Shown here piece by piece: positions 23,476-35,960 of a stretch of 64,000 nucleotides of DNA. Positions within the stretch are counted from its first letter, which is position 1. Each line of letters opens with the position of its first letter. The notes below the pieces were generated by a model. It had not been told where the DNA came from. It did not search any database and saw only the letters and a program-made list of their open reading frames with translations. Origin of the DNA: Hyperoodon ampullatus (lineage: Eukaryota; Chordata; Mammalia; Artiodactyla; Ziphiidae); assembly GCA_949752795.1 (NCBI GenBank), contig OX457056.1:200571654-200635653 (forward strand). The letters run 5' to 3'. The translations under genes were made by a program, and so were the position numbers.

Positions 23476-24054
23476 AAGAAAGGCAACTTTTTGAAGATCA
23501 ATTCTCTACGGCATTTCTACATGACTTGGGACAGCTCTTGTCCCAGATTAGATTTCCAAGGATGTTTACATAAACAGAAAGCCTTGGAAGATAGAGATAG
23601 ATTCTCCTTCCTGGACAGATGGCAGGTTTGTTCCTGACCAGAATAACAATGTCTTCCTCCTGCACAAAGTTGGACGAATCTGCCAGCAGCCTGCTATAAT
23701 ACTGGGGTTTATCTAAGTGTGATTGGTTCCTTAGCTGTAAGATAAACCCACTGTGTTACTGGGTTCTAAACTGATCTCATGACCCACTAACAGGCTGCAA
23801 CTATTGGTCTGAAAAACATCATATCATGTGACAACAAAAATTTCTTCTATTGCAAGCATCCTCTATCACCTCAAGGTATATAAAAGGAGAAGCAGGGGAC
23901 CAAATAACCTTCGAACTAAGTAACTAACACTTAATTTTCCTAGCAAAACTACTCAGTACCAGCTGGGCCCTTCTCCCCCTGCCTCCTACCTATGAAGTTA
24001 AAAAAACAAACAAACAAAAAAACCTGCTTCTGAAACAATGGCAGGGGCTCATAC

Positions 24055-24154
24055 CTACGGCATCGCTGATTTCCAGATCAGCCAATAATTGCTTTGAGAC
24101 CTTAATCACCATCTGCATATTTCCAAAAAGTCCCTCAAAATCAATGTTTGGTAT
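24055..24154 (-). CDS. DNMBP: DNMBP exon: DH domain, second part
   Basis: Exon of 100 nt. The acceptor follows a good pyrimidine tract (ttttcctttctcag) and the donor is TAG|gtatga. It encodes I-P-N-I-D-F-E-G-L-F through ...EISDAV, helical DH sequence, and ends in phase 1. The next exon supplies two bases to make Gly. No irregularity was seen. Confidence 0.95.
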
Positions 24155-25009
24155 CTGAGAAAGGAAAACAAAACAAAGATGCATAGAAATAAAATTAATG
24201 GCATATCATTCACGTTAGGAACATCTCTTCAAGGATGACACAAAAGCTGCTCAAGGTTATCTTCACTCACTCTCATGAAGTTTCCAGAATGGGAACAACT
24301 AACATCGCCTTTAGTGTCACCGTCTGTCCTTGATCCAAATACTTTCTGCTCCCCCCTCCCCCACTACCATAGTAAAATGACCGTAGAACCAATTTCTATA
24401 ATTGTACTGGGACGCAAATTCCACCCAGTACCCAAAATCGGATGGCACCGTCCACTTCTTAGAGAAGTTCTGTGAGTGACTGCTCCAGGAGTCCACACTC
24501 AAGCTGAGCCCAAGTGGTCAAGTAACAAGCAATAGGATTGTAAATCCCTGGGATACCATTAACGTTTTTTCCCTGTCTTCGGCATCTAAGAGAGTGTCTA
24601 GCATGCACATATTAGTAAGACTTTCTGGAATAAACCTTATACAATCAGGTGCTACAGCCAGGTAACCCACCATCCCCAGACTTCATTATATTATTGCACA
24701 GCCTCCCAGTAAAGTGACAATCCCAGACTCACTGGAACTGTTTTCAGGAGCCACAGAAACAGGAAATGTCCTAGGAATTATTGCAGTAACTTAAGTTAAT
24801 AAGTTAATAATGGACTTGATAAGTGACAGGATGGTGAAGGCTTAAGTTGATGGCATATGTAAACTGGGGCCCTTGAATTAAGAGCAGCAAACCCAATAAA
24901 TTTTATTTCAAACCCAATAAATCTTTGTGGTGAAAGCTCCCGTACCCTAATGCATCAGGCTTGGAGAAGCACGTTCAAGGCAAAGCTAACTTTCTCCCAC
25001 AGTTCCCAC
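24155..25009 (-). other. DNMBP intron, nothing seen
   Basis: An 855-bp intron between the first two DH exons. I recognise no repeat, ORF or RNA in it. Confidence 0.75.
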
Positions 25010-25203
25010 CTGTGCCTGCTGCAGGGGTACCATGATCCGCTCGATACACATTTCCAGATCCCGAATGTAGTCTCTCTCCGTCTGAAGAAGTTCCTCTATC
25101 ACCTTGGCTCTCTTCTCCAGCATCCTCTGCTCTGGGCTTTCAGTGGACACAGACCCAGAAGGGGCCACTAGTGCTGAAGACTGGGAGGAGAGGAGTGTCA
25201 TTT
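25010..25203 (-). CDS. DNMBP: DNMBP exon: linker and start of DH domain
   Basis: Exon of 194 nt. The acceptor is cttttcctttctag|AA and the donor CAG|gtggga. The first two bases complete a Glu codon, then the frame reads M-T-L-L-S-S. About 29 Ser-rich linker residues are followed by the first conserved DH segment ([15 protein letters not shown]), which packs against the GTPase in RhoGEFs. The exon ends in phase 0 after ...PLQQAQ. Its methionine is the likely start of short isoforms. Both the large exon and the 46411-47578 exon can join its acceptor in frame. Confidence 0.96.
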
Positions 25204-25528
25204 CTAGAAAGGAAAAGAGAACTGGTCAGTAGCTCTGGGTGTAAAAGCAGGCCTCTGCAATAGTTTCAGTTGAAAAGAACACATTCTCTGAGAACCAAAG
25301 GTCTCGCAATTGTCAACCATCAGGAAATCTGATCCTCAAGTCAGTTCTAATCATGAAGATGAAAAGCTTAGAAAGCCATCCCTGCAGAAAGAACTTCTCC
25401 CATCTGCAATACCATTTCTAGAATCTGTCCTAAAAACAAGTAGCTGGCCCATTTTATGAGGACAAATCAGTGTCTACAACCTCCTTGGGAAAGGTTGAAA
25501 GAGGTGCTGTTCTTAAAAAGAACTGCTT

Positions 25529-25829
25529 GGTTAAGAATCTGCCAGCCAATGCAGAGGACACGGGTTCGAGCCCTGGTCCAGGAAGATCCCACATGCTGGG
25601 GAGCAACTAAGCCCGTGCACCACAACTACTGAGCCTGAGCTCTAGAGCCTACAAGCCACAACTACTGAGCCCGTGCGCCACAACTACTGAAGCCTGCACG
25701 CCACAACAAGAGAAGCCACCACAGTGAGAAGCCCGCACACTGAAATGAAGAGTAGCCCGCTTGCCACAACTAGAGAAAGCCCGCGTGCAGCAACGAAGAC
25801 CCAACACAGCCATAAATAAATAAATAAAT
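25529..25829 (+). mobile_element. CHR-type SINE, 5'-truncated
   Basis: Starts inside the head (ggttaagaatctgcc) and lacks cttccctggtggc. Target duplication aaaaagaactgctt at 25515-25528 and 25830-25843. Confidence 0.92.
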
Positions 25830-26121
25830 AAAAAGAACTGCTTTCACTTAGTTAGGTATAAAACCCGTTTCATGAACTTAGCAGCAGAAATACCAAGCTG
25901 GAAGTTACAAATACTGATACAGCACATTAAAAAGAATATTATGGGGAACATAATAATGCCAACTAAGGGAAAGACAAAAATTAGGTAGGAATTATCTGTC
26001 TGAGATCTGGGTGACTGTAGGGCCTACCTTATTCCAGTTACTGTGATGGTGGATTAATATTAGCATGTAATAAAATATGTAAAAATTGTTTAGATTCTCC
26101 CTATCAAAACATTAATGAAGG

Positions 26122-26420
26122 GGACTTCCTTGGTGGCTCAGTGGTTAAGAATCCACCTGCCAATGCAGGGGACACGGGTTAGAGCCCTGGTCCGGGAAGA
26201 TCCCACATGTCGCGGAGCAACTAAGCCCGTGGGTCACAACTACTGAGCCTGCGCTCTAGGGCCCGCAAGCCACAACTACTGAGCCCACGTGCCTAGAGCC
26301 TGTGCTCCCTAACAAGAGAAGCCACTGCAATGAGAAGCCCGCACACCGCAACAAAGACCCAACGCAGCCAAAAATAAAAAAAATAAATAAATTTATTAAA
26401 AAACAACCACCACCACCAAA
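26122..26420 (+). mobile_element. CHR-type SINE (long form)
   Basis: ggacttccttggtggctcag head and an (ACC)n/A tail. Target duplication aaaacattaatgaagg at 26106-26121 and 26421-26436. Confidence 0.93.
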
Positions 26421-27628
26421 AAAACATTAATGAAGGCTCACAAGCAAGTTTTGTTACTTCAAATGTCCTGGAAGATACAAATGTCCTATAAGTAGGAAGT
26501 TCTTTAATAGTATTTTCAATGAAAAAAACCTCTATAGAACCATACCACATGATCTAAGAATGAAAACAAATATGTATTTTGTCATTAGCTTTTACAAATA
26601 CCTGTTACTTAGATACATATGAGGAGAGAACTATTATCTTATACATAAGATGAGATGGCATTTGTTCATTTAAAATGAATGTTAAATGCTAAAATAAACA
26701 ACTGAGAAAATTTCAACAGTGAAACAATCTCTGCCGTTTATTTCAAATTCCTTAAGATCCACTTTAAAAAATGACAAATTTGCTAAGTAAACATACTGGC
26801 AAGTCTGAGTATGATTACAAAAATATTTTTACCCAGATCTAAGAAGCAAAAACACAAGTGTTCAAACTACTTACGGAAAACTAGGCTCTCACAGCAGATT
26901 TTAGTCTCCAAAAACCTTCCCCACTGCTCCTTCTCTAAGAATTTAGGAATTCCAATGTTTAAAAAGTGTAACCCAGATTCTGGTTTCTAAAAACCACTCT
27001 TCAGTAAAAGGAACCAGAATTCTTCATGTGAAAAGGGCATGGAGCCAACTTGAAGTAGCTCCCACTGGCCAAATCTGTACAATTTGAGTATCAAAATAAC
27101 TAAGCACAGCAAAGCATTGTAATCCATTGACTAAAATAAGAATCCACGAGCTCTTATTGATAGTATATAAGTATATAAATAAATGGGGGAGAAGAGAAAG
27201 CTCTTTCTTATGGCAGAATGTCAGCTAATAAATATAGAACAATGGAATTAGAAAAATCAGTATTTTGCAATCATCGGAATAAAATTTGGTTCAGGCACAA
27301 ACCATCAGTGAATGATTCTGGTGTTGGTGGTAGGGTTTTGATGATGATTGGGATATCTACATAGTTTTGAACTAGTTATTATAAATTATTTATTACAAAA
27401 ATGAAAAAGTGACTCTAGAGTTGAGAAGTGGGTTACACCATAACCTAGTAATCAAAATTAACACGACCAATTAGGGACAAATAGACATCATGTGCTTCCA
27501 AATGTCATGTCTAGAAATAACACAATATCCCTATATAGAATTCCAGTCAAAGATGCATAATCTGAAATGAATCTTGAGGAAACATCAGACAAACCTAGGG
27601 GTTTGCATCCTTCAAAATGTCTGTCATA

Positions 27629-27927
27629 GGGGGCTTACCTGGTGGCGCAGTGGTTGAGAGTCTGCCTGCCAGTGCAGGGGACACGGGTTTGAGCCCTGGT
27701 CTGGGAAGATCCCACATGCCGCAGAGCAACTAGGCCTGTGAGCCATGGCTGCTGAGCCTGCGCGTCTGGAGCCTATGCTCCGCAACGAGAGGCCGCGACA
27801 GTGAGAGGCCCACGCACCGCGATGAAGAGTGGTCCCTGCTCGCCGCAACTAGAGAAGGCCCTCGCACAGAAACGAAGACCCAACACAGCCAAATAAATAA
27901 ATAAATAAATAAATTTTTAAAAAAAAA
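27629..27927 (+). mobile_element. CHR-type SINE, mixed form
   Basis: gcttacctggtggcgcagtg head, a body of the young type (gagccatggctgctgagcct), then the long-form end (cgccgcaactagagaaggcc). Flanks are only loosely alike. Confidence 0.85.
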
Positions 27928-27983
27928 GTCATGTCATAAAAGAGGAAGCCTGAGGAGCAATTCCCAATTAAAGGTAACTGAAG

Positions 27984-28129
27984 GACTTCCCTGGTGGTCC
28001 AGTGGTTAAGACTCCAAGCTTTCACTGCAGGAGGTGTGGATCCCATCCCTGGTTGGGGAACTAAGATACCACATGCACATGGCGCAGCCAGGGGGGGAAA
28101 AAAAAAAGGAAGAAAGAAAGAAGGAAGAA
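27984..28129 (+). mobile_element. CHR-type SINE (short)
   Basis: gacttccctggtggtccagt head and an A/G-rich tail. Target duplication aaggtaactgaag / aagataactgaag at 27971-27983 and 28130-28142. Confidence 0.88.
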
Positions 28130-28672
28130 AAGATAACTGAAGAGATGACAAATAAATGCAATGTGTGATCCTGAACTGAATCCTGATCTGGGGAAAAACT
28201 GCTACAAAGGACATTAACAGAACAAGCTGACGAAATTGGAATATAGACTATAGATTGGGTGTATGATTAAACCAATTAAAAATTTCCTGAAATGGACAGC
28301 TACATGTGGAAGAATGAAATTCGAACATTCTCTAACACCATATACAAAAATAACTCAAAATGGATTAAAGACCTAAATGTAAGACCAGATACTATAAAAC
28401 TCTTAGAGGAAAACACAGGCAGAACACTCTTTGACATAAATTGTAGCAAAATTTTTTTGGATCCATCTCCTAAAGTAAAGGAAATAAAAGCAAAAATAAA
28501 CGGGACCTAATTAAACTTAAAAGCTTTCCCACAGCAAAGGAAATCACTGACAAAATGAAAAGACAACCTACTGAAAGGAGAAAATATTTGCAAATGATAT
28601 GACCGATAAGGGATTAATATCCAACATATATAAACAGTTCATACAACTCAACATCAAAAAAACAAACAACGC

Positions 28673-28846
28673 AGGACCTCCCTGGTGATGCAGTGGAGAA
28701 GACTGCGCTCCCAATGCAGGGGGCCCGGGTTCGATCCCTGGTCAGGGAACTAGATCCCACATGCATGTCACAACAAAGAGTTCGCATGCCACAGCTAAGG
28801 AGCCTGCCGGTGCAACCAAATAAATAAATAAATATTTTCTAAAAAT
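28673..28846 (+). mobile_element. CHR-type SINE in older L1
   Basis: ggacctccctggtgatgcag head, ggttcgatccctggtcaggg box and an (AAAT)n tail. The L1 text resumes afterwards. Confidence 0.88.
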
Positions 28847-29490
28847 CCAAAAAACGCTATTTCAAAATGGGCAGAAGAACTGAATAGACATTTTTCCAAA
28901 GAGGAAATGCAGATGGCCAACAGGCATGTGAAAAGGTGCTTAACATCACTAATCACGGGGAAATGCAAATCAAAACCACAATGAGATATTAACTCATATC
29001 TGTCAGAATGGCTATGATCAAAAAGAACACAAATAACAAATGTTGGCAAGGATGTGGAGAAAAGGGAACCCTCCTACACTGTTGGTGGGAATGTAAACTG
29101 GTGTAGCCACTGTGGAAAACAGTATGGAGGTTTCTCAAAAAACTAAAAACAGAACTACCATATGACCCACCAATTCCACTCCTGGGTATATATCTGAAAA
29201 AAACAAAAACACTAATTCAAAAAGATATATGCACCCCAGTGCTCATAGCAGCATTATTTACAATAGCTAAGACATGGAAGCAACCTAAGTGTCCATCAAC
29301 AGATGAATGGATAAAGAAGATGTGGTGTGTATACATATATACACACACACAATGGAATACTACTCAGCCATAAAAAAGAACAAACCTTTGCCATTTGCAG
29401 TAACACTGATAAGACTTGGAGGGCATCATGCAAAGTGAAATAAGTCAGACAAAGACAAATACTGTGTAATATCATTTAAAAGTGGAATCT

Positions 29491-29606
29491 TTTTCTTTGG
29501 CCGCTCCATGCGGCACATGGGAGCTTAGCTCCCTGACCAGGGATTGAACCTGCACTCCCTGCGTTGGAATCTCTGAGTCTTAACCACTGGACTGCCAGGG
29601 AAGTCC
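29491..29606 (-). mobile_element. CHR-type SINE (short) in older L1
   Basis: Reverse orientation. Target copies agtggaatct (29481-29490) and gtggaatct (29614-29622). Confidence 0.88.
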
Positions 29607-29984
29607 CTTATATGTGGAATCTAAATACAACAAACTAGTGAATATAACAAAGAAGAAGCAGACTCACAGATACAGAGAACAAACTAGTGGTTACCAGTGT
29701 GGGTGGGGAGGGGCAATGAAAGGGTGGGGGAGTGGGAGGCACAAACTGCTGGGTATAGGATAGGCTCAAGGATGTACTGTACAACACGGAGAATACAGCC
29801 AATATTTTTGAATTACTGTAAATAGAAAGTAACCTTTAAAAATTGTATTAAAAAATTTTTTAAATAAAAAAAATTCCTGAAATGGCACATCTATTGTGGT
29901 CATGTATGAAAATATCCATATTACACACTGGCACTTACTAAGGGGCATGATATATGCAACCTAGGCTCAAACAGTAAAGAAAAA

Positions 29985-29986
<2 letters not shown>

Positions 29987-30026
<40 letters not shown>
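29987..30026. repeat. (GT)20 microsatellite
   Basis: Uninterrupted GT dinucleotide run, followed by an AG-rich tract. Confidence 0.95.
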
Positions 30027-30030
<4 letters not shown>

Positions 30031-30439
30031 AGAGGGAGAAAGTGAGCGAGAGAGAAAATGAAAACAAAAATATGGCATAATGTTAAATACTGGCAAATGT
30101 GAATAAACGAGGATCTGTGTACCACTGCAATTTTCTATAAATTTGATATTATTCAAAATAAAACTTAAAAAGACATAATTAGAAAATTTCTTTCTTTTTT
30201 TGGTAGAATGACAAAATTTCAAGCATAACTCTTATTTCATCAGAAATTAAGTAAATTATGATTAAATTAATTGTAGTGTACAAAAAATTGATTTTCAATG
30301 GCCTTATTTTAAATTTTCTTCGTGATTTCAAAGCTACAGAATTTCAGTCCCAAATATGGTTTCAGAAGCAGTAAGTTGAGAAGAGAAATTCACCTTAAAC
30401 ACAGGACTAAAAAGCTCTGGAAAGGGAGAACACTCACTG

Positions 30440-30690
30440 AATTCCTACCACGTGCTGGGCGCTTTACGTGTTATGTCCCTGAACTCATTTAATATTCACA
30501 TCAAAACTCTGAAGTAGTATTATTATTCCCATTTAACAGATAAGAAAACGTAGGCTTTGAGAGACTGACCAACTTGTCCCAGCCTATGTAGTGAGTAAAT
30601 GGCAGTTCTGGAATTTGAATCTAAATATATTTAAATCCAAATCCTGTATTTAAATCCACTTAATCCTGCACCATTCTGCCTCTCTAGCAG
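30440..30690 (-). mobile_element. MIR relic
   Basis: Reverse MIR text: accacgtgctgggcgctt, gaactcatttaatattcaca, cccatttaacagataagaaa. Confidence 0.8.
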
Positions 30691-32105
30691 GGAATCTCCA
30701 TTTAAAAAGGTCAGGGCCTATTTGCTTCACATCTTAAAAATTCCCTGGAAACTATTATCTCTCAGGAATCAAAGTTCTATTAATTATAATACTTGAAAGC
30801 ATAAAATACCAGCAAGCACTCATCAATTAGAAGTCAGCAACTTACAACCTAAGAGACTCAATTAGATTTTTATTTATATTTAAAAAGAGAAAAAGAAATG
30901 GTAACAATTCTTCTAAAATATCAGCATGCTATTTTTTTTCCCTGCAGGTGGATTTATAAACTCTGGAACAGGCTTTTAAAAACAAAAAGGAAAACAGTTT
31001 AGCTGAATCAAAAATCCCTGTGGGGTGTTTTTGCTAAATTGTAGTTTCCTGGGCACCACCCCTGAGATTGATTCAGCAAACCTGGGTGGATCTGCAGTTT
31101 TAACAAAATGCTAGGTGCTTCTGAAGATGCAGGTGACCTCCAGGCTCCACACACACATGAATTAATACTCAAGGATTAAATCAAACTAGGAATACCTGGC
31201 TTGAAATAGCTGCAAATGTAAAACTGTTTTCCATTATTCCAAATATAGCCTAGGGGAAGGAAAATGATCTACAATTTGACTATCTGGGACACCAAAGTGA
31301 GAGAGTGGGCCCCTCACCCTGAAAGCCTTTGAATCCCGCACTCCCCCACTCTTTAACTGGGGGAACCCTGAGAAAGTCCATTTTCACCTCTGGGCCTCAA
31401 CGTCCTCATACGTACAATGAGGATAATAATACCTGTTTTGCAGAACTGTTGAGCAAATTAAACAAGGTAATTACTCAACACAAGTTACTTCTCCCACAAC
31501 GGGCCAGAAAATGCCACCTGTACCAGGTTAGGGTAAAATGCACCGAAGAGAAATGGTTCAGATACCATAAAATTCCACTTTTCTGTAAGAACAATAAAAT
31601 CTGGGGATGTGGAAGCACATGGAGGAAACTGAGGCCCAGTACCAGCCTAACAATAAAAGTTGCAGACTAGCCCCACTTATTCCTAGGTCGGCCCGGGAGG
31701 CGTTAGGAGATGGGGCTGACTGCACAAACTTACTACTGTGATAAAGCAATTAGGGATAGGCTGTTTTTTTTCTTTTGTCCCACCCCATCCCCTCCCCCGC
31801 AAAGTCCCCATTCCACTCCTTCTCAAGATATCCTCACCCCCTCAGGTTAGTGCATGGTCCCAGGCTCATACCTCAGTGTTCCTAGGAAGCGATTCAGTTA
31901 ACCTGCAGCTTCCCACAACTCTACCAACCACATTCCAAAGCAGAGTTAAAGAGAAAAGCCGCTCACTCTTCCTTTGCCTTTGAAAGCTGGCTCCGTCTTT
32001 GCTGGGGAAAATCTTTGAACCCCGGCGAGGTCCCAAGCGGCACTTGAATGAGGCGGCTAACTGTTCTACCTGCTTTTGTGAGGCTCCAGCAACCCCAGAA
32101 CGTAC

Positions 32106-32330
32106 CTGCAGCGCCAAAATTCTGGTGCAAATGTTCCCACGGGTGGAAGGGCTGGCAGGCAGAGTAGAATCTTCCCAGAGCTCTGGAATGCTCCACAACC
32201 CCCTAAAATCCTTTGAATAGGGTAGGCATTTCCCCCAGGCTTTCCCATATTTACATATGAATCGTCCCGAGTCCTCCGGGCTATCACAACAGGGCCTGTT
32301 CTAAAGGACGGAGCTGGAATCCTCCACTTC
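32106..32330 (-). promoter_or_regulatory. Candidate alternative non-coding first exon / promoter of short DNMBP
   Basis: This block is richer in GC and CpG than the surrounding intron (about a dozen CpG between 31990 and 32390). On the minus strand it ends in a strong donor, CAG|gtacgt, at 32105. Splicing to the DH exon at 25203 would place an ATG (M-T-L-L-S-S) three bases after the junction with G at -3, a reasonable start. As I recall, a human short isoform begins at this methionine. An ETS-like ggaagtgg lies near 32317-32325. The 5' end is not visible and is set arbitrarily. Confidence 0.35.
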
Positions 32331-32438
32331 CTGGACTGAGATGCAGAAGAGTGGGCCCAGCTCTGCTCAGACTCAACGCCTTTTCCCTATTAGCTTTCCT
32401 TTCCTAGTCCTAAAACAGCCATAACTCCACTTCAGGAG

Positions 32439-32804
32439 GTTTCTTTTTAGGTTTGTTTTTTTTTAATGTATTTATTTTATTTTTGGCTGCATCGGGTCTT
32501 TGTTGCTGTGTGCGGGCTTTCTCTAGTGGCAGTGAGCAGGGGCTCACTCTTCCTTGCGGTGCACGGGCTTCTCAATGACGTGACTTCTCTTGTTGCAGAG
32601 CACGGGCTCTAGGTGCACGGGCTTCAGTAGTTGTGGCAGGCGGGCTCAGTAGTTGTGGCTCGTGGGCTCTAGAGCGCAGGCTCAGTAGTTGTGGTGCACA
32701 GGCTTAGTTGCTCCGCTGCATGTGGGATCTTCCCAGACCAGGGCTCGAACCCGTGTCCCCTGCATTGGCATGTGGATTTTTAACCACTGCGCCACCATGG
32801 AAGC
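32439..32804 (-). mobile_element. CHR-type SINE (long form)
   Basis: Reverse long form from a T/AT tail to accactgcgccaccatggaa. Target duplication ccacttcaggag at 32427-32438 and 32805-32816. Confidence 0.93.
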
Positions 32805-33170
32805 CCACTTCAGGAGTTTTTAATCACGAGTTTTATCTCTTTTTCCTACCCCTTGCTACATGTTGTGTTTTTCTGGATACTCTTTTCAGGGAAGCAGTCT
32901 TATGATAAGAGGCAAAGATGTAAAGGGGCAGCATTTGTCTACTTTTCTGCCCTTAGGACCTCTCATTCGGCAGGCAGTCCCTCTTCCTGGCCAGGCACAG
33001 GCCTCACTTTCCCCCCGGGCTTGCTACTCTAGGTACCTTACCCTAAAGCCATCAGAATGCAGATCTTACCTGGCTGGTCCCAGGACAGCAAGAACGGCAC
33101 AGAGTAATTCACTGGAATTGGGAGCCATGCTCACAGCTCACAAACATTTACATTTTAAAAGAAAGCGAGG

Positions 33171-33377
33171 GCTCCCCTGGTGGCGCAGTGGTTGAGAGTC
33201 CGCCTGCCGATGCAGGGGACACGGGTTCGTGCCCCGGTCCGGGAGAATCCCACATGCCGCGGAGCGCCTGGGCCTGTGAGCCATGGCCGCTGGGCCTGCG
33301 CGTCCGGAGCCTGTGCTCCGCAGCGGGAGAGGCCACAGCAGTGAGAGGCCCGCGTACCGAGAAAAAAAAAAAAAAAG
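33171..33377 (+). mobile_element. CHR-type SINE (young form)
   Basis: gctcccctggtggcgcagtg head and a tail of A with G. Target duplication aaaagaaagcgagg at 33157-33170 and 33378-33391. Confidence 0.94.
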
Positions 33378-33884
33378 AAAAGAAAGCGAGGAAGAGAAAG
33401 TTGCCGAACAACATGCCATTTTTGTTTAAAAAAAGAAGGTGGAAGAAGAGGAGGAGAGAGAAGAAAAGGGAGAGAAAACATGCAAAAACCCCTACATATT
33501 TCCATATACACACATATAATACGTAAGTGCACAGAAAAAGGTCTGGGAAGAGAATACACTAAACTTGTCAGAGAGTTTTGCCTCAGAGAGGGAAATGGGA
33601 TTTGGGATGGAAGGATCAATGGGGCCTTGAGCTGAATCAGTACTTTTTAATCTCACAAGAATCTATTAATGTATTGCCAGTAATTTAAGATAAACTGTCA
33701 TGCTAGCCAAGATATATCTCTACTAGTGAAATTTTAAGCAATCTGAGAGAAGAACTTTTGGTAAAGAGCCATCCCACTGCTACTAGGGTGGCACCATTGA
33801 CTCCTGAGGCTTTACTGGATGGTGCCTAACTCCCGGGTTGTTGCTTCCCTCCACCATCAAATGGAGCTCTTTTTAACTTTAAAT

Positions 33885-34100
33885 TTTACCACATATTTAT
33901 ATGGCACTTACTCTATGTGTCAAGCATTGTTCAGGCGCTTTACAAATACTGGCTTATTTAATCCTCATCACAATCCTACTATCGTCCCCATCTCACTACT
34001 GATGAATGAAGAGAAATTCAGTAACTGGCTAAGTATGTGGAAGATGTGAGCCCACACTGGCTCCAGAGCCTGCAATTGCTACTCTGCCTCTAGTGCTTTT
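33885..34100 (-). mobile_element. MIR relic
   Basis: Reverse MIR text: ctctatgtgtcaagcattgt, gcgctttacaaatactggct, ttaatcctcatcacaatcct. Confidence 0.78.
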
Positions 34101-34374
34101 TCCAGGCAGGCAAATCTTGGGAACTGTGACCTGGAAATCTACTTGTGGGTTTTGGTGACTACCTGGTAGCTAATGATAAAATGATGTGATTTTAAAGCAC
34201 ACTTAACCTCTGTATAGCCACAGGTCACCCACCATTAAGACTGTGAACAATTATGTATTTAATCACATATACATATGTTCATGTCATTATAGCTGTAAAA
34301 CCCTACTCAGTATAATGTAAATAATCCCCCAGACAGAATCAAATCTAGCAGTGTCATACACAGTAAATACTCAA

Positions 34375-34790
34375 TAGTATTCCAGACAATTTATGGCAGA
34401 AATTATGTGCAAGTGAAGGGATGTTTATCAGTGCATAAGGAAAATTTAGAAACCACCAAAATTTCTCCCCAAAGGAGCCTGTTAAATAAATTGTTGTGTA
34501 TCTGCATAATAGAATACTATTACAGCCACTGAGATATGGATTTATATTCATTAATACAGAACATTGTCTCATGTGTGTTGTTAAATGGAAAAAGGTTACA
34601 AAAGAGTTTGTGAAAGAATTGCAATTTTGTTAAAAAGGGAAAAATATTTTCAATGCACATATTTGAAAATGAAAAAGTCTTGGTGACAAAATTCTGACTT
34701 TTTTCTTTTCTTTTCAACTTACTGTATTTTCTAGTTTTTCTCTAGTGAACATATAATATTGACATGACAAATAATAAGGTGGAAAAAAGA
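34375..34790 (+). mobile_element. Old L1 3' fragment
   Basis: Text like agcctgttaaataaattgtt, gaatactattacagccact and a 3' AT-rich end resembles old L1 ORF2 end and UTR. Confidence 0.6.
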
Positions 34791-35829
34791 ACACTTGCTA
34801 AACAACAAGAATACTCTACTACTCAGTCCTCTCTCAATTACCCTGTTATTTCCCTTTCAAATTCTTTCCTCACTTTTTTATAATCTGAGATTTCTTTCCT
34901 GACCTAATCCCTTCAAACTGCTGAAGAAAATGGGTAATAAAACACTTGAAATAACAATTTGCTAGTCTAATAAGAAAAGCAAAAAAAAAAAAATCCCACC
35001 TGCTTAGCAATCTGTCTAGAAAACTGAGAGGAAGCGATCTTTGTAAATTTGTTCATATTCCCACCAGGCCAAGTAGGAGGATCATTAAGTCCTGGTTTTC
35101 CATGTGACCACATCACTGCAGCCGTCCCACCTAGCCCCACCACTTCTTTTCCTTCAGCACCTATGTTACCTGTATTTGGAGAAAGTTTATCCTGCTCAAT
35201 GTTAAACTTTCAGCACTGTGGTCCCTGGCTTTTCTGCAGGACTCATAGCAGACTTTTCCCGGATCACCAGACTTCAGGGAAGAAATCTATTATATTCTGG
35301 TCCTAAATCTCAACAGTAACTGAAAAAACTTTCCCTGTGCCTTTTGCTCAGTGACTGCCTTGCCTATTTTGGCAAGTAGCCTCCATTCAGCACAATCCCT
35401 GCTGGGAGGGTTTCCACGTCTGGAAACCTAGCTCAAAGCTTCCCATTTCCCCCTTCTCCTACCAGGGCCTACCCAGGCCTCTAAATGAAGAGCAAACAAG
35501 AGTCAAGTGCCCAGAGTACAAGAGTCTGCAACTTCTTATGCTGCCAGGATAGCGAAATTAACACTAGATCCTCTGAAACACCATTTTTGAACACTCACCA
35601 AATCCTACAAAGGTGTGCTGTTAGGGTGCTTAAAACTATGAAGTTATTATTATTGTTGAATCTTTAGGCAGCAGAAGTGAAATAATCAAGAAGGCAAAGA
35701 TAGTTTTTGTAAAATAATAATTAGAAATAAACCATCACTGTTTAATAAGCAAATTTTGATTACAATCAGCCAATAAAACTTTACATGAAAACTTTATTTT
35801 CAGACACACTTCTGATGTTTTATTTACCA

Positions 35830-35960
35830 GGTCTCTTGAAGGAAGGTATTATTGCTCTCATTTTACAAATGAGAGCAAAAAGCAATGAAATGACTTGTCT
35901 GAGACCACGCAGCTAATAACTATTCAAAACTAGCATCTCAGACCGGTGCTTTCCATCAAA
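35830..35960 (-). mobile_element. MIR relic
   Basis: Reverse MIR text around attttacaaatgagagcaaa and ctgagaccacgcagctaata. Confidence 0.65.

Larger units (their letters stand above)
12988..24054 (-). other. DNMBP intron rich in L1 and SINEs
   Basis: An 11-kb intron with six SINEs, an AT-rich palindrome, a twin-primed L1 and an adjacent truncated L1, a MIR and an old LTR-like repeat. 13830-15330 is CT-rich unique sequence; its open frame at 14141-14443 has no coding support. 15335-15640 resembles an old L1 3' end. 20740-21105 and 23486-24054 are unassigned, apart from a TATAAAAGG at about 23878. Confidence 0.8.
28296..29869 (+). mobile_element. Older truncated L1 with two SINE insertions
   Basis: ORF2 end ([20 protein letters not shown]) with several frame breaks, 3' UTR and an A-rich tail. 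Target copies aatttcctgaaatgg (28281-28295) and aaattcctgaaatgg (29871-29885). Interrupted by SINEs at 28673-28846 and 29491-29606. Confidence 0.9.

Noticed and set aside
29987..30026. GT run as a regulatory or CRISPR-like array
   Set aside because: Plain dinucleotide microsatellite without spacers.
33138..33619. Several overlapping frames of 90-154 aa
   Set aside because: All read through one SINE; similar peptides (CGTRASHCCGLSRCGAQA and the like) recur at every young SINE copy.
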